Assembly: GCF_002776525.5 (NCBI RefSeq)
Contig: NC_045438.1
Coordinates: forward strand, 149,460,095-149,524,094
DNA: 64,000 nt
Source of the DNA: Piliocolobus tephrosceles
Lineage: Eukaryota; Chordata; Mammalia; Primates; Cercopithecidae
Reading direction: 5' to 3'
Part shown: positions 33,416-44,660 of the stretch, piece after piece
Layout: the number at the start of each line of letters is the position of its first letter
Position numbering within the stretch: the first letter of the stretch is position 1
The notes under the pieces: generated by a model
Told to the model about the DNA's origin: nothing
Databases searched by the model: none
The model's input: the letters and a program-made list of their open reading frames with translations, nothing else
Position numbers and translations under genes: made by a program

Positions 33416-33820
33416 CAGTGAGTTGAATGGCATTCTCCTCCAAAAGACACATCCACTCAGAACCTGTGAATGTGACCTTATTTGGAAAAAGAGCCTTTGA
33501 GATGTAATTAAGCTAAGGTTCTTGAAACGAGATCATCCTTAATCAGGGGATCCTAAGTCCAATGACAATTTCCCTTAGAAAATGGGGACAGAAGGATCTT
33601 CGACTATAGGAGAGGAGAAGGCAATGTGATGATGGAAGCAGAGACTGAAGTTACCCTGGCCCAAGCCAAGCTATCTGTGAAGGCACTAGCAGCTGGAAGA
33701 GGTAAGCAAGGATGCTCCTGTAAAGCTGGCAAAAGGATTTCTGGCCTCTAGAACTGTAGGAGAATACATTTTTGTTGTGTCAATTTCTCATGGCCACCAC
33801 AGAAAACTAAAGTAACTTCC
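33416..33820 (+). mobile_element. MLT1-type MaLR LTR (solo)
   Basis: AACCTGTGAATGTGACCTTA, TTTGGAAAAAGAGCCTTTGA, GATGTAATTAAGCTAAGGTT, 'gaaggcaatgtgatgatggaagcagagactg', CTCTAGAACTGTAGGAGAAT and 'tttttgttgtgtcaattt' are in the order of a sense MLT1 LTR. Non-coding, with no internal region. Confidence 0.9.
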
Positions 33821-34683
33821 AAGTAGTTTACCAATAAGGTAAAGGAAAACAGGGGTTGGGGAATGGGAAAATGGCACAGCAATAAGGAAGCAAGCAATAG
33901 AGATGGTTACCTAGCCAGCAATGTAAGAAGATGGATGCTGGGGAAAGGCTGGGAGGTGGCATAAAATGCATGCCTCAGAGTTAATGGATCTGAGGAGAAG
34001 GGAACTGGGGAATTTATACCCTTATTCCAGTTAGCCATTGACCGAGGGCTATTCTCTGGGGGTGTTATTTCTCCAGAACTTTCAGCTTTTCGTACGAACA
34101 GCAAAATTCACTCGAGCAGCAAGAGGGTGAGCCCACAAAAAGAAGCACAGGTACATCAGTTGGAGATCTTGCGATGGTGGTATGTTTCATTAATAACTCT
34201 GTTACCTTGGGTGAAGTACAGTAAGACCATGCATAGATCAAGAGAGGCTAATTGGAAAGAGTTGTAGTTTTATGCCCACACAATTTTCCTGGCAGAAGAC
34301 AGACACCCCCCAACCTCACTACCTCTAACAAAAGACTACTCAGGGGATGCACCAGGGTCAGTCCTGAGGCAGAGGGAGAAAGCAGAACTGTGGGGAAGCA
34401 TGCTGGTTTCCAAGGGAAAGAATGGGCAAGAGAGGGTAACTGAGTTTAGGATTGGCTACTCTGAATAAGTTCAGCAAGCACTGGTGCACAGGGGCTCTCT
34501 TCAGTTGTCTGGTACCTGGCCCTGAGGTGCTTAGGAAAAGGGGATCATGGGCTGAGTCTGAGAATTCCATAATGGAGGTGACTGGGGTATAGACTTAATT
34601 TGGCTGATTAAGAAGACGAATTCACTGACTTTTATCCAGGGCCTCAGAACTGAGTAAAGACGGCATTTTAAAAAACCATACTA
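33821..34683. other. Single-copy sequence, nothing recognised
   Basis: Includes purine-rich parts near 33841-33900 and 34360-34440. Frames under 71 codons. Confidence 0.5.
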
Positions 34684-35365
34684 AAAATTATACAGATCTG
34701 ATGAAAGAAATCAAAGAATAAATAAATGGAGAGATATTTCATGCTCATGAATAGGAAGACTCAATGTTGCCAGGTCATTTTTTCCCCACTTGGTTTATAA
34801 ATTCAATGCAATCCCAATCAAAACCCCAGCAAGTTATTTCATGAATATCAATAAATTGATTCTGAAGTTTATATAGATAGGCAAAAGACCCAGAACACAC
34901 AATATTGAAAGAGAAGAACAAAGTTGGAAGACTGATACTACCTGGTTTCAAGATTGACTATAAAACTACAGTAATCAAGACAGTGTGACACTGGTAAAAG
35001 AATAGACAAATAGATCGATGGAGGAGAAGAGAGAGCCTAGAAACAGACCCACAAAAATTTAGGCAACTGATCTTTGAAAAGGGAGCAAAAGCAATACAAT
35101 AGAGAAAAGGTGATCTTTTCAACATGGTGCTGGAAGAAGTGTACAATAACATGCAAAAAATAAATGAATCTAGGCACAAACCTTCAACCTTCACAAAAAT
35201 AAACTTGAAACAGATCACCAACTTAAATGTAAAATGCAAAACTCTAAAACTTCTAGAAGATAACATAGGAGAAAATCTAGGTGACCTTAGTATTGGGGGT
35301 AACTTTCAAGATACACCACCAAAGTCACAATCCATGAAATAAATAACTGATAAGCCAGAAATCAT
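34684..35365 (+). mobile_element. L1M ORF2 3' fragment lying upstream of an L1 5' end
   Basis: Sense L1: 'gatgaaagaaatcaaagaataaataaatgg', TTCAATGCAATCCCAATCAA, AGAACAAAGTTGGAAGACTG, 'aaactacagtaatcaagacagtgtg', ATAGATCGATGGAGGAGAAG, 'ttctagaagataacataggagaaaatc'. This is the part of ORF2 missing from the L1 at 35390-38965, yet it lies upstream of that element. Confidence 0.85.
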
Positions 35366-36402
35366 TAATATTAAAAATTCTAGAGATTATGGTGCAGGAG
35401 GGCACTCTACACTCCACATGCAGGGAGATTCTCCAGGCCTCTGGAGCACCCACTCTCCTGGATTAGGGGTTTAGGCTGTCCTGCTTCCCCTGTGCAAGAA
35501 CTTGGAGCTGAGGGAGCTTCCCAGCTTCACATCTAGGCATGCTTCTGAGTGCTTTGTGGATGCCTACTGAATTATCCCTTAGAGCTGGTGCCGATGCTTG
35601 TGCCTGCCATTAGGGGACCTGTAGGCAGACCTACCTTACATGTCCCCATCCATTTTGCCCCTCGTCTCCTCAGGGCTGGGCAGAGAGCTCAGGCCATGTG
35701 CACACTTCATGGATCAGTCCATTGTCTGAAGTAACAGAGAGCTTCTCCCAGTAAACAAGGATCAGGTGTATATCCAGCCACAATGGCCACAGCAAGCACT
35801 TACTATTAAGTGCCATTTACTGGCTTACAGGTCATACAACACAGCCCAATAAAGAACCTGCCAATAGAAGTACATATGTCTATAGAAGCAAAACCAAAAG
35901 ACATTACCCAGCATTCTCTACAGTCTCAGCCCCTAGGGAGGAAGGGAAAGAGAAAGGAAAAGAAAAAATTATAAAAAGAAATAAAAGAGGAAGAAAAAAG
36001 AACAATAATATTATGTGGAAATAAAGAAAAAGAAAAATTCCTATGTGCACAAAAATAATTACAAAAACTAGAAGTGTCAGTGTCTCCAGATGAGAAGGTA
36101 CCAGTGCAAAAATTATGGCACTATGAAAAATCTGAATGTAGTGATACCACCAAAAGATCACATTTGCTATCCAGAAATGCTCCCTAACCAAAATGGAAAC
36201 TCAGAAATGACAAAAAGGTAAAAAATTCAAAGCATAGACTGCAAAGAAGCTGAATGAGATGCAAGATAACGTTGAAAATTAGTACGAAGAAACTTTTAAA
36301 GCAGTCCAGGAAACACAGGAAGAGATAAACATTTTTAAAAGAAATCAATCAGAGCTTCTGGAATTGAAAAATTTGCCCAAGGAATTTCAAAATGCAATTG
36401 AA

Positions 36403-36534
36403 GGCCGGGCACGGTGGCACACACCTGTAATCCCAGAACTTTGGCAGGCCAAGGCACAGTGAGCTAAGTTCATGTCATTGCACTCCAGCCTGGGTGACAG
36501 AGTGAGACTCAATCTCAAGAAAAAAAGAAAAAAA
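36403..36534 (+). mobile_element. Internally deleted Alu
   Basis: GGCCGGGCACGGTGGC start, then a jump from the left arm (CTTTGGCAGGCCAAGGC) straight into the end of the right arm (AGTGAGCTAAGTTCATGTC, CACTCCAGCCTGGG). About 130 bp long. The duplication CAATTGAA flanks it (36395-36402, 36538-36545). It sits in the L1 ORF1 remnant. Confidence 0.9.
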
Positions 36535-36817
36535 TTACAATTGAAAATTCTATCAATAGACTGGACCGAGCAGAAGAAACAATTTCAGGACTTGAAGACT
36601 GGCCTTTCAAATGAACCCAGTCAGATAAAAATAAAGAAAAAGGAATTAAGAAAAATAAATGAAGTCTTCAAGAAATATGTGATTACATAAAGCAACCAAA
36701 CCTACAAATTGTTGAGATTTCTGAGAGATAGGAGAAAAACTAAAAAACAAGGAAAATATATTTGAGAAAATAACTCAAGAAAATTTCCCTAATCATGATA
36801 AAGAGGTATACATCCAC

Positions 36818-37234
36818 ATGCAAGAAATCCAGAGGACACCTGTCGCTCTAAAAGAAAGAGCATCCCCCCAAGTCATTTATTCATCAGACTGTCCAAGGTC
36901 AATGCTAAAAAAAAAAAACCCAAAAAACAAACAAACAAAAAAACTCTTAAAGTCAGCTAGAGAAAAAGGCCAGATCACACATGAAGAGGACCCCATCAGG
37001 CTGACAGTGGACTTCTCAGCAGAAACTTTACAAACCAGTAGAGATTGGATGCCTAGTTTCAGCATTCTTAATGAAAAGAAATTCCAACCAAGAATTTCAT
37101 ATCCTGTCAAAATATGCTTCATAAGTGGAGGAATAATATATTTTCCAGACAAGCAAAGACTAAGAGAATTTGTTCCTACTAGACCAGCCTTACAAGAGAT
37201 CTTTAAGACAGTTCTAAACATAAAAATAAAATAA
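36818..37234 (+). pseudogene. L1 ORF1 C-terminal remnant
   Basis: 138 open codons with the L1 ORF1p C-terminal domain still readable (DFSAETLQTSRDW, FQPRISYPVKICFISGG, FVPTRPALQEIFKTVLN). An A-rich (AAAC)n insertion at 36910-36945 disrupts the N-terminal side. The rest of ORF1 upstream is broken. Confidence 0.85.
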
Positions 37235-37334
37235 CGATATCTGCTACCACAAAAACACTCAAGTACATAGCCCATACACCCTATAGAGCAATCACACAAT
37301 AGAAACTACAAAGCAATCAGCTAACAACTTCACA

Positions 37335-38690
37335 ATACGATCAAAACATATCAATATTAACTTTGAATGTAAATGGTTTAAACACTCCACTTAAAAGGCA
37401 TAGAGTGGCAAGTTGGATACAAAAGCAAGACCCATCCATCTTCTGTCTTCAAGAGACACATCTCACATCTAATGGCACCCATAGGCTCAAAGTAAAGGGC
37501 TAGAGAGAAATCTATCACACAAATAGAAAACTAAAAAGAACAAAGGTCATTATTTCTATATCAGATAAAACAGACTTTGAACCAACAACAGTAAAAAAGG
37601 ACAAAGAAGGGCATTACATGATGATAAAGGGTTCAATTCAACAAGAAGACCCAACTATCCTAAATATATACTCACCCAACATAAGAGCACCCAGATTACA
37701 AAACAAGTACTTGTAGGTCCACAAAAAGATGCAGACAGCCAGACAATAACAACATGGGACTTCAACACTTACTGACAGTGTTAGAGCATTGAGGCAGAAA
37801 AATAACAAAGAATTCTGGACTTAAATTTGATACAACCAACTGGACATAACAGACACCTAATATTCTACCCACCAACCACAGAGTATACATTTTTCTCATC
37901 TGCACACAGAACATATTCTAAGGTCAACCAGATGCTCAGTCATACAGCAAGTCTCCATAAATGCAAAAATATCAAAATCATACCAACCATACTCTTGAAC
38001 CACGTGGAATAAAAATAGAAATCAATACCAAGAAGACCTCTCAGAACCACACAATTACAGGAAAATTAAACAACTCACTCTCGAATGACTTTTGGGTAAA
38101 AAAAAGAAATTGAAGCAGAAATGAAAAAAAATATTTGAAATCAGTGAAAACAGAGACACAATATCAAAATCTCTGGGATGCAGCAAAAGTGGTGTTAAGA
38201 GGAAAGTTGATAGCTCTGAATACCTACCTCACAAAGTTAGAAAAATCTCAAATTAACAATCTGACATCACACCTATGGGAACTAGAAAATCAAGAAAAAA
38301 CTAACCCCAAATCTAGAGGAAGAGAAGAACTAAATCAGAGCAGAACTGAACAAAAATGAGATCCAAAAATCCATATAAGAATCAAGAAAACCAAAAGTTT
38401 GTTTTCTGAAAGGATAAACAAGATCAATAGACTGCTAGCTAGATCAACAAAGAAAACAAGATAGAAGAACCAAATAAGCACAATGAGAAATGACAAAGGT
38501 GACTTTACAAATAATCCCACAGAAAGACAAAGGATCCTTAGAGATTATTATGAACACCTCTATGCACACAATTAGAAAATCTAGAGGAAATGGATAAATT
38601 CCTAGGAACACAATCTTCCAAGATTGAATCAGGAAGAAATTGAAACCCTGAACAGAACAATATTGAATTCCAGAATTGAATTAGTGATTA
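37335..38690 (+). pseudogene. L1 ORF2 N-terminal (endonuclease) remnant
   Basis: Readable blocks in changing frames: 'gtaaatggtttaaacactccac', CTTCAAGAGACACATCTCAC (endonuclease QETH motif), TTCAATTCAACAAGAAGACC, 'acagagtatacatttttctcatc', and 'tatcaaaatctctgggatgcagc'. Frames of 60-75 codons remain at 37827-38012 and 38135-38359. Truncated before the reverse transcriptase. Confidence 0.85.
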
Positions 38691-39189
38691 AAAAAACAAA
38701 CAAACAAACAAACTATCAACCAAATAAACCCCTGAACCACATGGGAAGAGTGAACTTGAATGCAGACTGTAGACTATGGGTGATTATGACGTGACAATTA
38801 GGTTGTTCATAACAAACGTACCACTCTGGTCCAAGGACTGTTGGTAATGGGGAAGGCTACATATATGTGGGGGCAGGGGATATATGGGAAATCTCTGTAC
38901 TTTCCTCTCAATTTTGCTCTGAACCTAAAACTGCTTTTAAAAAATAAAATCTATTAAAAGAAAAAAAGACATATTATAAGCAAGGGCAGGGAGATATGGG
39001 TTAGGTGACAAGGTTCACTATAGGAGGATCTCATCGTAACACATACTGCAGTGAAAATAAAATCAAATTCCCATTATAATTTGTAAATCCCTAGGAAGCA
39101 CTTATAATCATTCATTAAAAATCCCTTCAAACAGTGACTTAAGAAATTTGTAAATATTATTCATCTTTGTCCTTTATCCTCTTATCAAA

Positions 39190-39400
39190 ATATGGGAAAA
39201 TCCTTATTCATGTATTCATTTATTCAGCTTGCAAATATTTATTGAGTGGCTACTCTATGCCAGGGACTAGATTCTGAGCATGCAATGAACAAAACAGACT
39301 GAATATCATTTCCTTGTAGAGCTTATATACTTCAGAGAAAGTGAGAGATGACAAGCCAGTAAATAAGTAAATATATACAGCATGGCAGACAGTGATTATT
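39190..39400 (+). repeat. Ancient LINE-like relic (L2-associated motif)
   Basis: 'ttattcagcttgcaaatatttattgagtggctactctatgcc' then AACAAAACAGACTGAATATC, 'ttgtagagcttatatacttc' and 'aagccagtaaataagtaaatat' follow the old 'caaatatttattgagcacctactatgtgcc' repeat. One of the better preserved copies in the window. Confidence 0.6.
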
Positions 39401-41395
39401 TATTGATTTAAAAGTCTTCCCGTCTGGTAAAACAATAACTACAAATTAAGTGATATGAAAAGCTTATTTCACCATCAAATAGCGACATCCCAATTTCTAA
39501 GATGTTCTTTCATCATTGAAGTATTGTGGAAGTATTACTTGATAACAGTCTCTAGAATACTGCTGCATGCTGCTGGCCTTTACAAACACGGTTGTCTTGG
39601 AAAAGGATGCATTCCTTTAAACCCAGAGAGCAGAGGTAATAGATCCTGTTTGAAATGGTTGCTAAGGGACCATTCTATATAAATTAATTAGTAAACATCA
39701 ACCCAGGTTTCAAAGGGCTAAGAAGGTCTCTCACTTAAGAAGAAGAAATTATTCCCTAATGATTAGGAAAAGGCTATCACAGGGTATTTCATGCACACCA
39801 GCAGGACTGCACTGCTGCATACATTTTTCTTCTTGTTTTGAGGCTTTCTCTTTACTTCATCCTTTATTGTCTTCCCTAGTTTTGTTTATTATTTTTGAGA
39901 TTTTCTTTTCTTTTTCTTTTTTTTTTTTTTTGCAAGGGGGAATAGGGAGAAAGTCAGGGAAATATGGACAGGCAAGCAGGTCTTTGTATCTTTTAAAAGG
40001 TGAGCAGGAGATAGCATGTCCTTCCTGCTGCAGGGCAGACACTGAAGAGACACTGTCTATGAGGGTTTTTGACATTAAGTCAAAAATGTTCCAAAATATT
40101 ATTGAAGCTATACACAAGCCCAGAAAGTGTTGTTGCTGTTTTTAATCAGAGATAGATTAAGAGTGATTTCTGAAAAATTTCTGTGGGAAATAGGGTTAGG
40201 ATAGAGAGTTTAATATATGTTTATGTTTGTATTATTTAAATATTGCTATAAATAATTTTGCTGATTTGTAAATAGTTTGCTTAAAATGATGCTTGGATGT
40301 CTTCATAAAGGGTTTAATTACCATAAAGAATAAAATTTAGAAGAAAATGAGGTAAAACTTTGATTCAGGCATCTTATAGGACGTCTGAGTGTTAGGGTCA
40401 AAAAGACCAAGATAACATTTGATGACAAGTTAATTGAATTTCATGAATAATTATGAGAAAGAAAAAAAAAGCAAGCTTCCGGTACTCTAGCCTTGTAAAC
40501 ATCATAAAGCATTAAAGTAAGAGCTAGGGAGAGCTGTGGAAAATGTAAAAATAATTTTTCTTTTAGAATTTGTTTTTTAATGTTATATTTTAAAATCATA
40601 AAACAATTTTATTTTGAAAGGTAAATGCTTGTAAGGCATTCTTATTCTAAGTATACTTGTGATACAAACTGACTAAAGCATAAACGATGACTATTTAGAG
40701 CAGTACTTTACTAACTTAATATCAAGAAGATACATATTTTTTCCTTTTTAAAGCTAATTCTCAATAAGATGAATAAGACAAAAATTAAATCTTTGTATGC
40801 CAAATGGAGTTCCAGCTACTTGGTCATAAGGAAAGATTTGCAAACTTGCAAATAAGAATAAACAAAGATGAAAAAATATCTTCATATTCTTCTCTCCTCC
40901 TGCTGTTCTACAAAATTTGCCCTCATTTTAGTTATATAGTCCCTGCTTGTTTGGTAAAGAGGGAGTCCTATGGGATCCTGATGGTAACACAGTAGAGACA
41001 ATGGACTGTTTCATTTCCCATATGCAAGTGAATACAGAAGGAATGGAGGAAGCTAGCACTGAAGAGGTTTTTTCAACAGAATGAATGCCCACTCACTGTT
41101 ATTTGAAAAGTAGCTAGTTACAGGTCAAGTTACGTGTATTTATCATAGGTGGGAAGGTTAGATTTTCACTACATTAAGATGTAAAACTAGCATATCAGTG
41201 CGCAGGGTGAGGTTTCTGAACTCAAAGGATAATATTAGATATTTCCCTATTCTGTCCTAGGAGCAAGCTTGTACTATATGTGGGGGAGGGAATCGAGCAG
41301 TGTGGTCAGGTAAGAAACATTTATGTGATGTTCATAATCCAGCTATTATCTCCTGCTGACTTCTGTGAAACAATTTAAACAGACAAATACTAGAC
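39401..41395. other. Single-copy sequence
   Basis: About 2 kb without named repeats except a T-rich run. A 128-codon plus frame at 39759-40145 crosses that run and is not convincing. Confidence 0.5.
39901..39931 (-). repeat. (CTTTT)n/poly-T tract
   Basis: TTTTCTTTTCTTTTTC then a run of T. The downstream sequence (GCAAGGGGGAATAGGGAG) is not Alu or L1, so this is not the tail of a recognised element. Confidence 0.85.
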
Positions 41396-41592
41396 CAGGG
41401 GTGTCTAATCTTTTGGCTTCCCTAGGCCACATTGGAAGAATTGTCTTGGGCCACACATAAAATATACTAAAAAAAAAAAAAAAATCATGAAAAGATATAA
41501 AGTTTTAAGAAAGTTTCTGAATTTGTGTTGGGCTGTATTGACAGCTGCCCTGGGCCACTTGCAGCCCACGTGCAGCAGATTGGACAAGCTTG
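41396..41592 (+). mobile_element. MER30 hAT-Charlie DNA transposon
   Basis: CAGGGGTGTCTAATCTTTTG start, then TGGCTTCCCTAGGCCACATT, GGGCCACACATAAAATATAC, an A run, TTTAAGAAAGTTTCTGAATT, and the end GGATTGGACAAGCTTG fit MER30, a primate non-autonomous hAT. I see no clear 8-bp target duplication. Confidence 0.8.
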
Positions 41593-42162
41593 TTTGGCTT
41601 TTGCTTTCCAATTTGTTTACTTCAATTCAATGAGTAGTGTCTGTGAAACTATAGATGTTGTCTTGGCCTACACCAGAAGTTTCTCTGGAATGTAAGATGA
41701 ATAAATGAATGTGTGAAAAATCAAATCAAGAAGATGGGAGGGGATTAAAGTAAAGTGATTCTTCCTAGTGCTGAACTTTGCCATGAACTTGGCTTGGTTT
41801 CCTTCTTTCTTTCCAAATTTTGAGTAAATGGAAACCATTCTAAATAGGCGAGTCATTGGGTGAGTTGTCATATGGAAAGGTTAGGCGCTTTCCTACTCCA
41901 GCCCTTAGCCCTTCCCTTTGACTTGATTTAAGCTACATCCACGGTGTGTGGGGGAGAACTTGCTTCTGAGCTGATGTTAGTGGGTCCAAAAAGTGAAGTT
42001 GTAGAACCAGAAAATGTAGGTAGGACACATTTGTCTTTGCCAAGTTGCCTTCCATATGCATAGAAGGTCATGTTCAGCTTGTACCTCTCAAAGTGAAAAC
42101 TCCTGTTCCCTGTCTGCCCACTTTCTAGTTTGTGCGTATTGCTTCCTCAAGAGAACGTTCGA

Positions 42163-42282
42163 GACCAGGCATGATGGCTCTTGCCTGTAATCCCAGCACT
42201 TTAGGCAGCTGAGGCGGGAAGACTGCTTAAACAAAGGAGTTCAAGACCAGTCTGGGCAACGTAATGAGACCTCGTCTCTCTC
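42163..42282 (+). mobile_element. Free left Alu monomer (FLAM)
   Basis: GACCAGGCATGATGGCTCTT to GAGACCTCGTCTCTCTC covers only the left Alu arm. It is followed not by an A tail but by 19 T (42283-42301) and then AAAAAGGAGAG. Confidence 0.85.
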
Positions 42283-42390
42283 TTTTTTTTTTTTTTTTTT
42301 TAAAAAGGAGAGAGAAAGAGAGAACATTAGAAGTAGGGAAATACATGTGTGAAATATCATACGTTTTGAAGTGTTAAAATGCATGAAATT

Positions 42391-42679
42391 GGCCGGGCGC
42401 GGTAGCTCAAGCTTGTAATCCCAGCACTTTGGGAGGCCGAGACGGGCGGATCACTAGGTCAGGAGATCGAGACCATCCTGGCTAACACGGTGAAACCCCG
42501 TCTCTACTAAAAAATACAGAAAACTAGCCGGGCGAGGTGGCGGGCGCCTATGGCCCCAGCTACTGGGGAGGCTGAGGCAGGAGAATGGCATGAACCCGGG
42601 AGGCGGAGCTTGCAATGAGCTGAGATCCGGCCACTGCACTCCAGCCTGGGCAACAGAGCGAGACTCTATCTCAAGAAAA
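42391..42679 (+). mobile_element. Young AluY, cercopithecid (AluYR-like)
   Basis: Complete dimeric Alu with few changes, from GGCCGGGCGCGGTAGCTCAA to a short A tail. A perfect 15-bp target-site duplication, AAAATGCATGAAATT, flanks it (42376-42390, 42680-42694). Variants CTCAAGC, AAACTAGCCGGGCGAGG and GATCCGGCC are those I know from macaque/baboon AluY, and they are the best evidence for the organism group. Confidence 0.95.
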
Positions 42680-42694
42680 AAAATGCATGAAATT

Positions 42695-43059
42695 ATTACA
42701 TATTCATTTCAACCAATTTTAGCTAGTTAAAAAAAAACTCAAACCAAGAATGAAACAAGCATTTTTCATTGCAAAACAGGAATTTGGCAGATTTATTATC
42801 AAATAGGTGAGAGTCCTATTTGCCACGATCTAAAGAGTACTGTGTATAGGTGTCCGCCCTGTATTTAACTTAAGACTTCAGTCTGAAGAAAGTTCACAAT
42901 TGTCTATTAGCAACCGTCTCTACCTTGGCATGGGAGGCCTGCAACACCAATTTATCAAATACATACCTGCCTCAAAACAATCCTTTCCTGGCAGATGCTT
43001 TAATTGCGCTCTGCAAGACATCTAGCTTGCCATCCCAGAAGGCACTCTTTGGAGGCTGA
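42695..43059. other. Single-copy sequence
   Basis: Nothing recognised. Borders the CpG-rich block. Confidence 0.5.
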
Positions 43060-43215
43060 CAGCCGATTGGCTCCCCCTAGGGGCAGACGAGCCTCCGCGG
43101 AGGGAAGGCACCACGGCAGGTTGCCAGGAAACCAACCCCTTGGTGCGGCTAATAGAAAAACACAGGAGCAGAGGGTCTCCTTTCTGTGCACTGTTTGGTT
43201 AGGCGGTTTCGTCTC
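43060..43215. promoter_or_regulatory. Small CpG-rich block with CCAAT and X-box-like motifs
   Basis: About eight CpG dinucleotides in 155 bp, in a window where CpGs outside repeats are rare. It contains an inverted CCAAT box (GATTGGCT, 43065-43072), the 12-bp palindrome CCTCCGCGGAGG (43092-43103) and GTTGCCAGGAAAC (43120-43132), one mismatch from an RFX X-box pair. No interspersed repeat is recognised here. Promoter or enhancer function is inference. No exon can be assigned. Confidence 0.35.
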
Positions 43216-44544
43216 TCTCTAGCACACCAGCTGAGTGCAGATCCTGTCTTAACACTCTAAAGCCAAGAAGTTCATCTCCACGAATCCCAGTGGAGACACT
43301 TTCCTATATCACTTTCTCCTTCTCAGGGGCTGTCTCCCCTGATTTCCTTACACTCTTCATGTTTGCTTTTCATAGTTGCTCTTGCAAACGCGAGACAAAG
43401 CTGAAAGAGTGTGTTTGGGAAAATAGATGGCTGAGCTCCAGTAGTCAGGGAGCAATGTGACTTAACGAGGATATTTTATCCTTATGGCTTCATACCTGCA
43501 GAGCTCTTTTCCTCCTAAAAGCTCAAAGAACAATTCTGGTCTTGATTTTGCCTCAGCAAGATGCCATAACGTTTAAGCAAATACAACTTCAAAAGAAGCC
43601 TCCGAAGAAAATCATAGAGTATTTTTGTGATTACTGTATTTATGCAGCATTATAAGATATATAAAGTTGTAGGTGTTGCTCCGCCGAATCTTTTATTATT
43701 TTGATTATACTTTGAATAGTCTTCATGTGCTTGAGAAAGGATTTTTTAAAATTATTTTCTTTACCACTTCGGCTCTATGTTCCCATATCTCTTTCTTAGT
43801 GAAGATTTCTCTGATTATATTATTTAAAAGTACAGCTCACTTCCCATAAGCACTTCCTGTTTCTAACCCTACTTACTTTTCCGTAATGCTTGTATCAGTC
43901 ACAGTTCAGCTAGGGAAGCAGGACCACAAAGAGTGGGATGAAACATGGGTATATCATAGAAATAAGACCTTACACAAAGAACAGCTGGGGAACAAAGGCT
44001 CTGAGAAGGGAACTGGGAGGCCAGAGAAATGTCCTGAAGCAGCCCTCCTGAAGCACTGTTGCAGATGATGGACAAATAAGAGTTTTCCAAAAGAATACTG
44101 GTGGTGAGGCACATGGAGCTGGAATTGGGCAGCATAGGAGAGCTGGTAAAGTCAGCAGAAGGCTCTTGCCTCTGCTTCTGTTGGTCAGCCTGAGATTGCC
44201 GTAGGTCAGCAGGAGAGACAGGAGAAAGAGTTGGACACAGAGCAAGGGGAGAGGAGGAGGCAGAGGGCTCTGGCACCTCTGCATCTGTCTTTCACAGCAT
44301 GTAGCCATGATGATGTTCAGATAGCATGGTTGCTGCTTCATTTCCAATTTCCAAACCTTGTGAAAATTCCACTTTGGCCAACTCTACCCGGGAACCATAC
44401 AAGGAAGGGGATGCTGGGAAACATTGTTCCGGCTTAGGCAGTTGGACACAGTACAAACCTACAAGTGTTTAACCCCTTTCTCCACCTTACATACTATATA
44501 CTTAAATTATATAGATTTGTACACCTGTATGTGCACGCACACAC
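43216..44544. other. Single-copy sequence
   Basis: Frames of 125 codons overlap on the minus strand (43899-44347) in a purine-rich segment and show only low-complexity Ser/Leu/Pro-rich translation, so I do not call them genes. The segment 43890-44000 may be an old repeat. Confidence 0.45.
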
Positions 44545-44660
44545 ACACAATTCTAAATTCTATGAGTATAGGGATTTTTATCTGTTTTACACACCTCGGT
44601 GTCTAACAATGCTTGGCATATAGTAAATATTTAATGAATATTTATTGATTGAAGTTTTTA
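44545..44660 (+). mobile_element. L2 LINE 3' end relic
   Basis: 'tctatgagtatagggattttta', then TGCTTGGCATATAGTAAATA then TTTAATGAATATTTATTGA follow the L2 3' terminal 'gcctggcacatagtaggtgctcaataaat'. Confidence 0.7.

Larger units (their letters stand above)
35390..38965 (+). mobile_element. Old L1 (L1PB/L1MA-like) with 5' UTR, ORF1, 5' half of ORF2 and 3' UTR
   Basis: Sense order: GC-richer 5' UTR-like stretch (35390-36180), ORF1 remnant (36190-37230, interrupted by an Alu), ORF2 endonuclease start near 37340 (ATCAATATTAACTTTGAATG), ORF2 continuing to about 38690. Then an abrupt jump at an (AAAC)n tract (38694-38716) to the 3' UTR (GGGAAATCTCTGTACTTTCC, 'gaacctaaaactgcttttaaaaaataaaatc'). 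The whole reverse-transcriptase and C-terminal part is absent from this copy. No functional ORF. Confidence 0.85.

Noticed and set aside
43899..44347. Two overlapping 125-codon minus frames
   Set aside because: Two different frames open over the same purine-rich strand is what low-complexity composition gives. No motif, signal or splice evidence.
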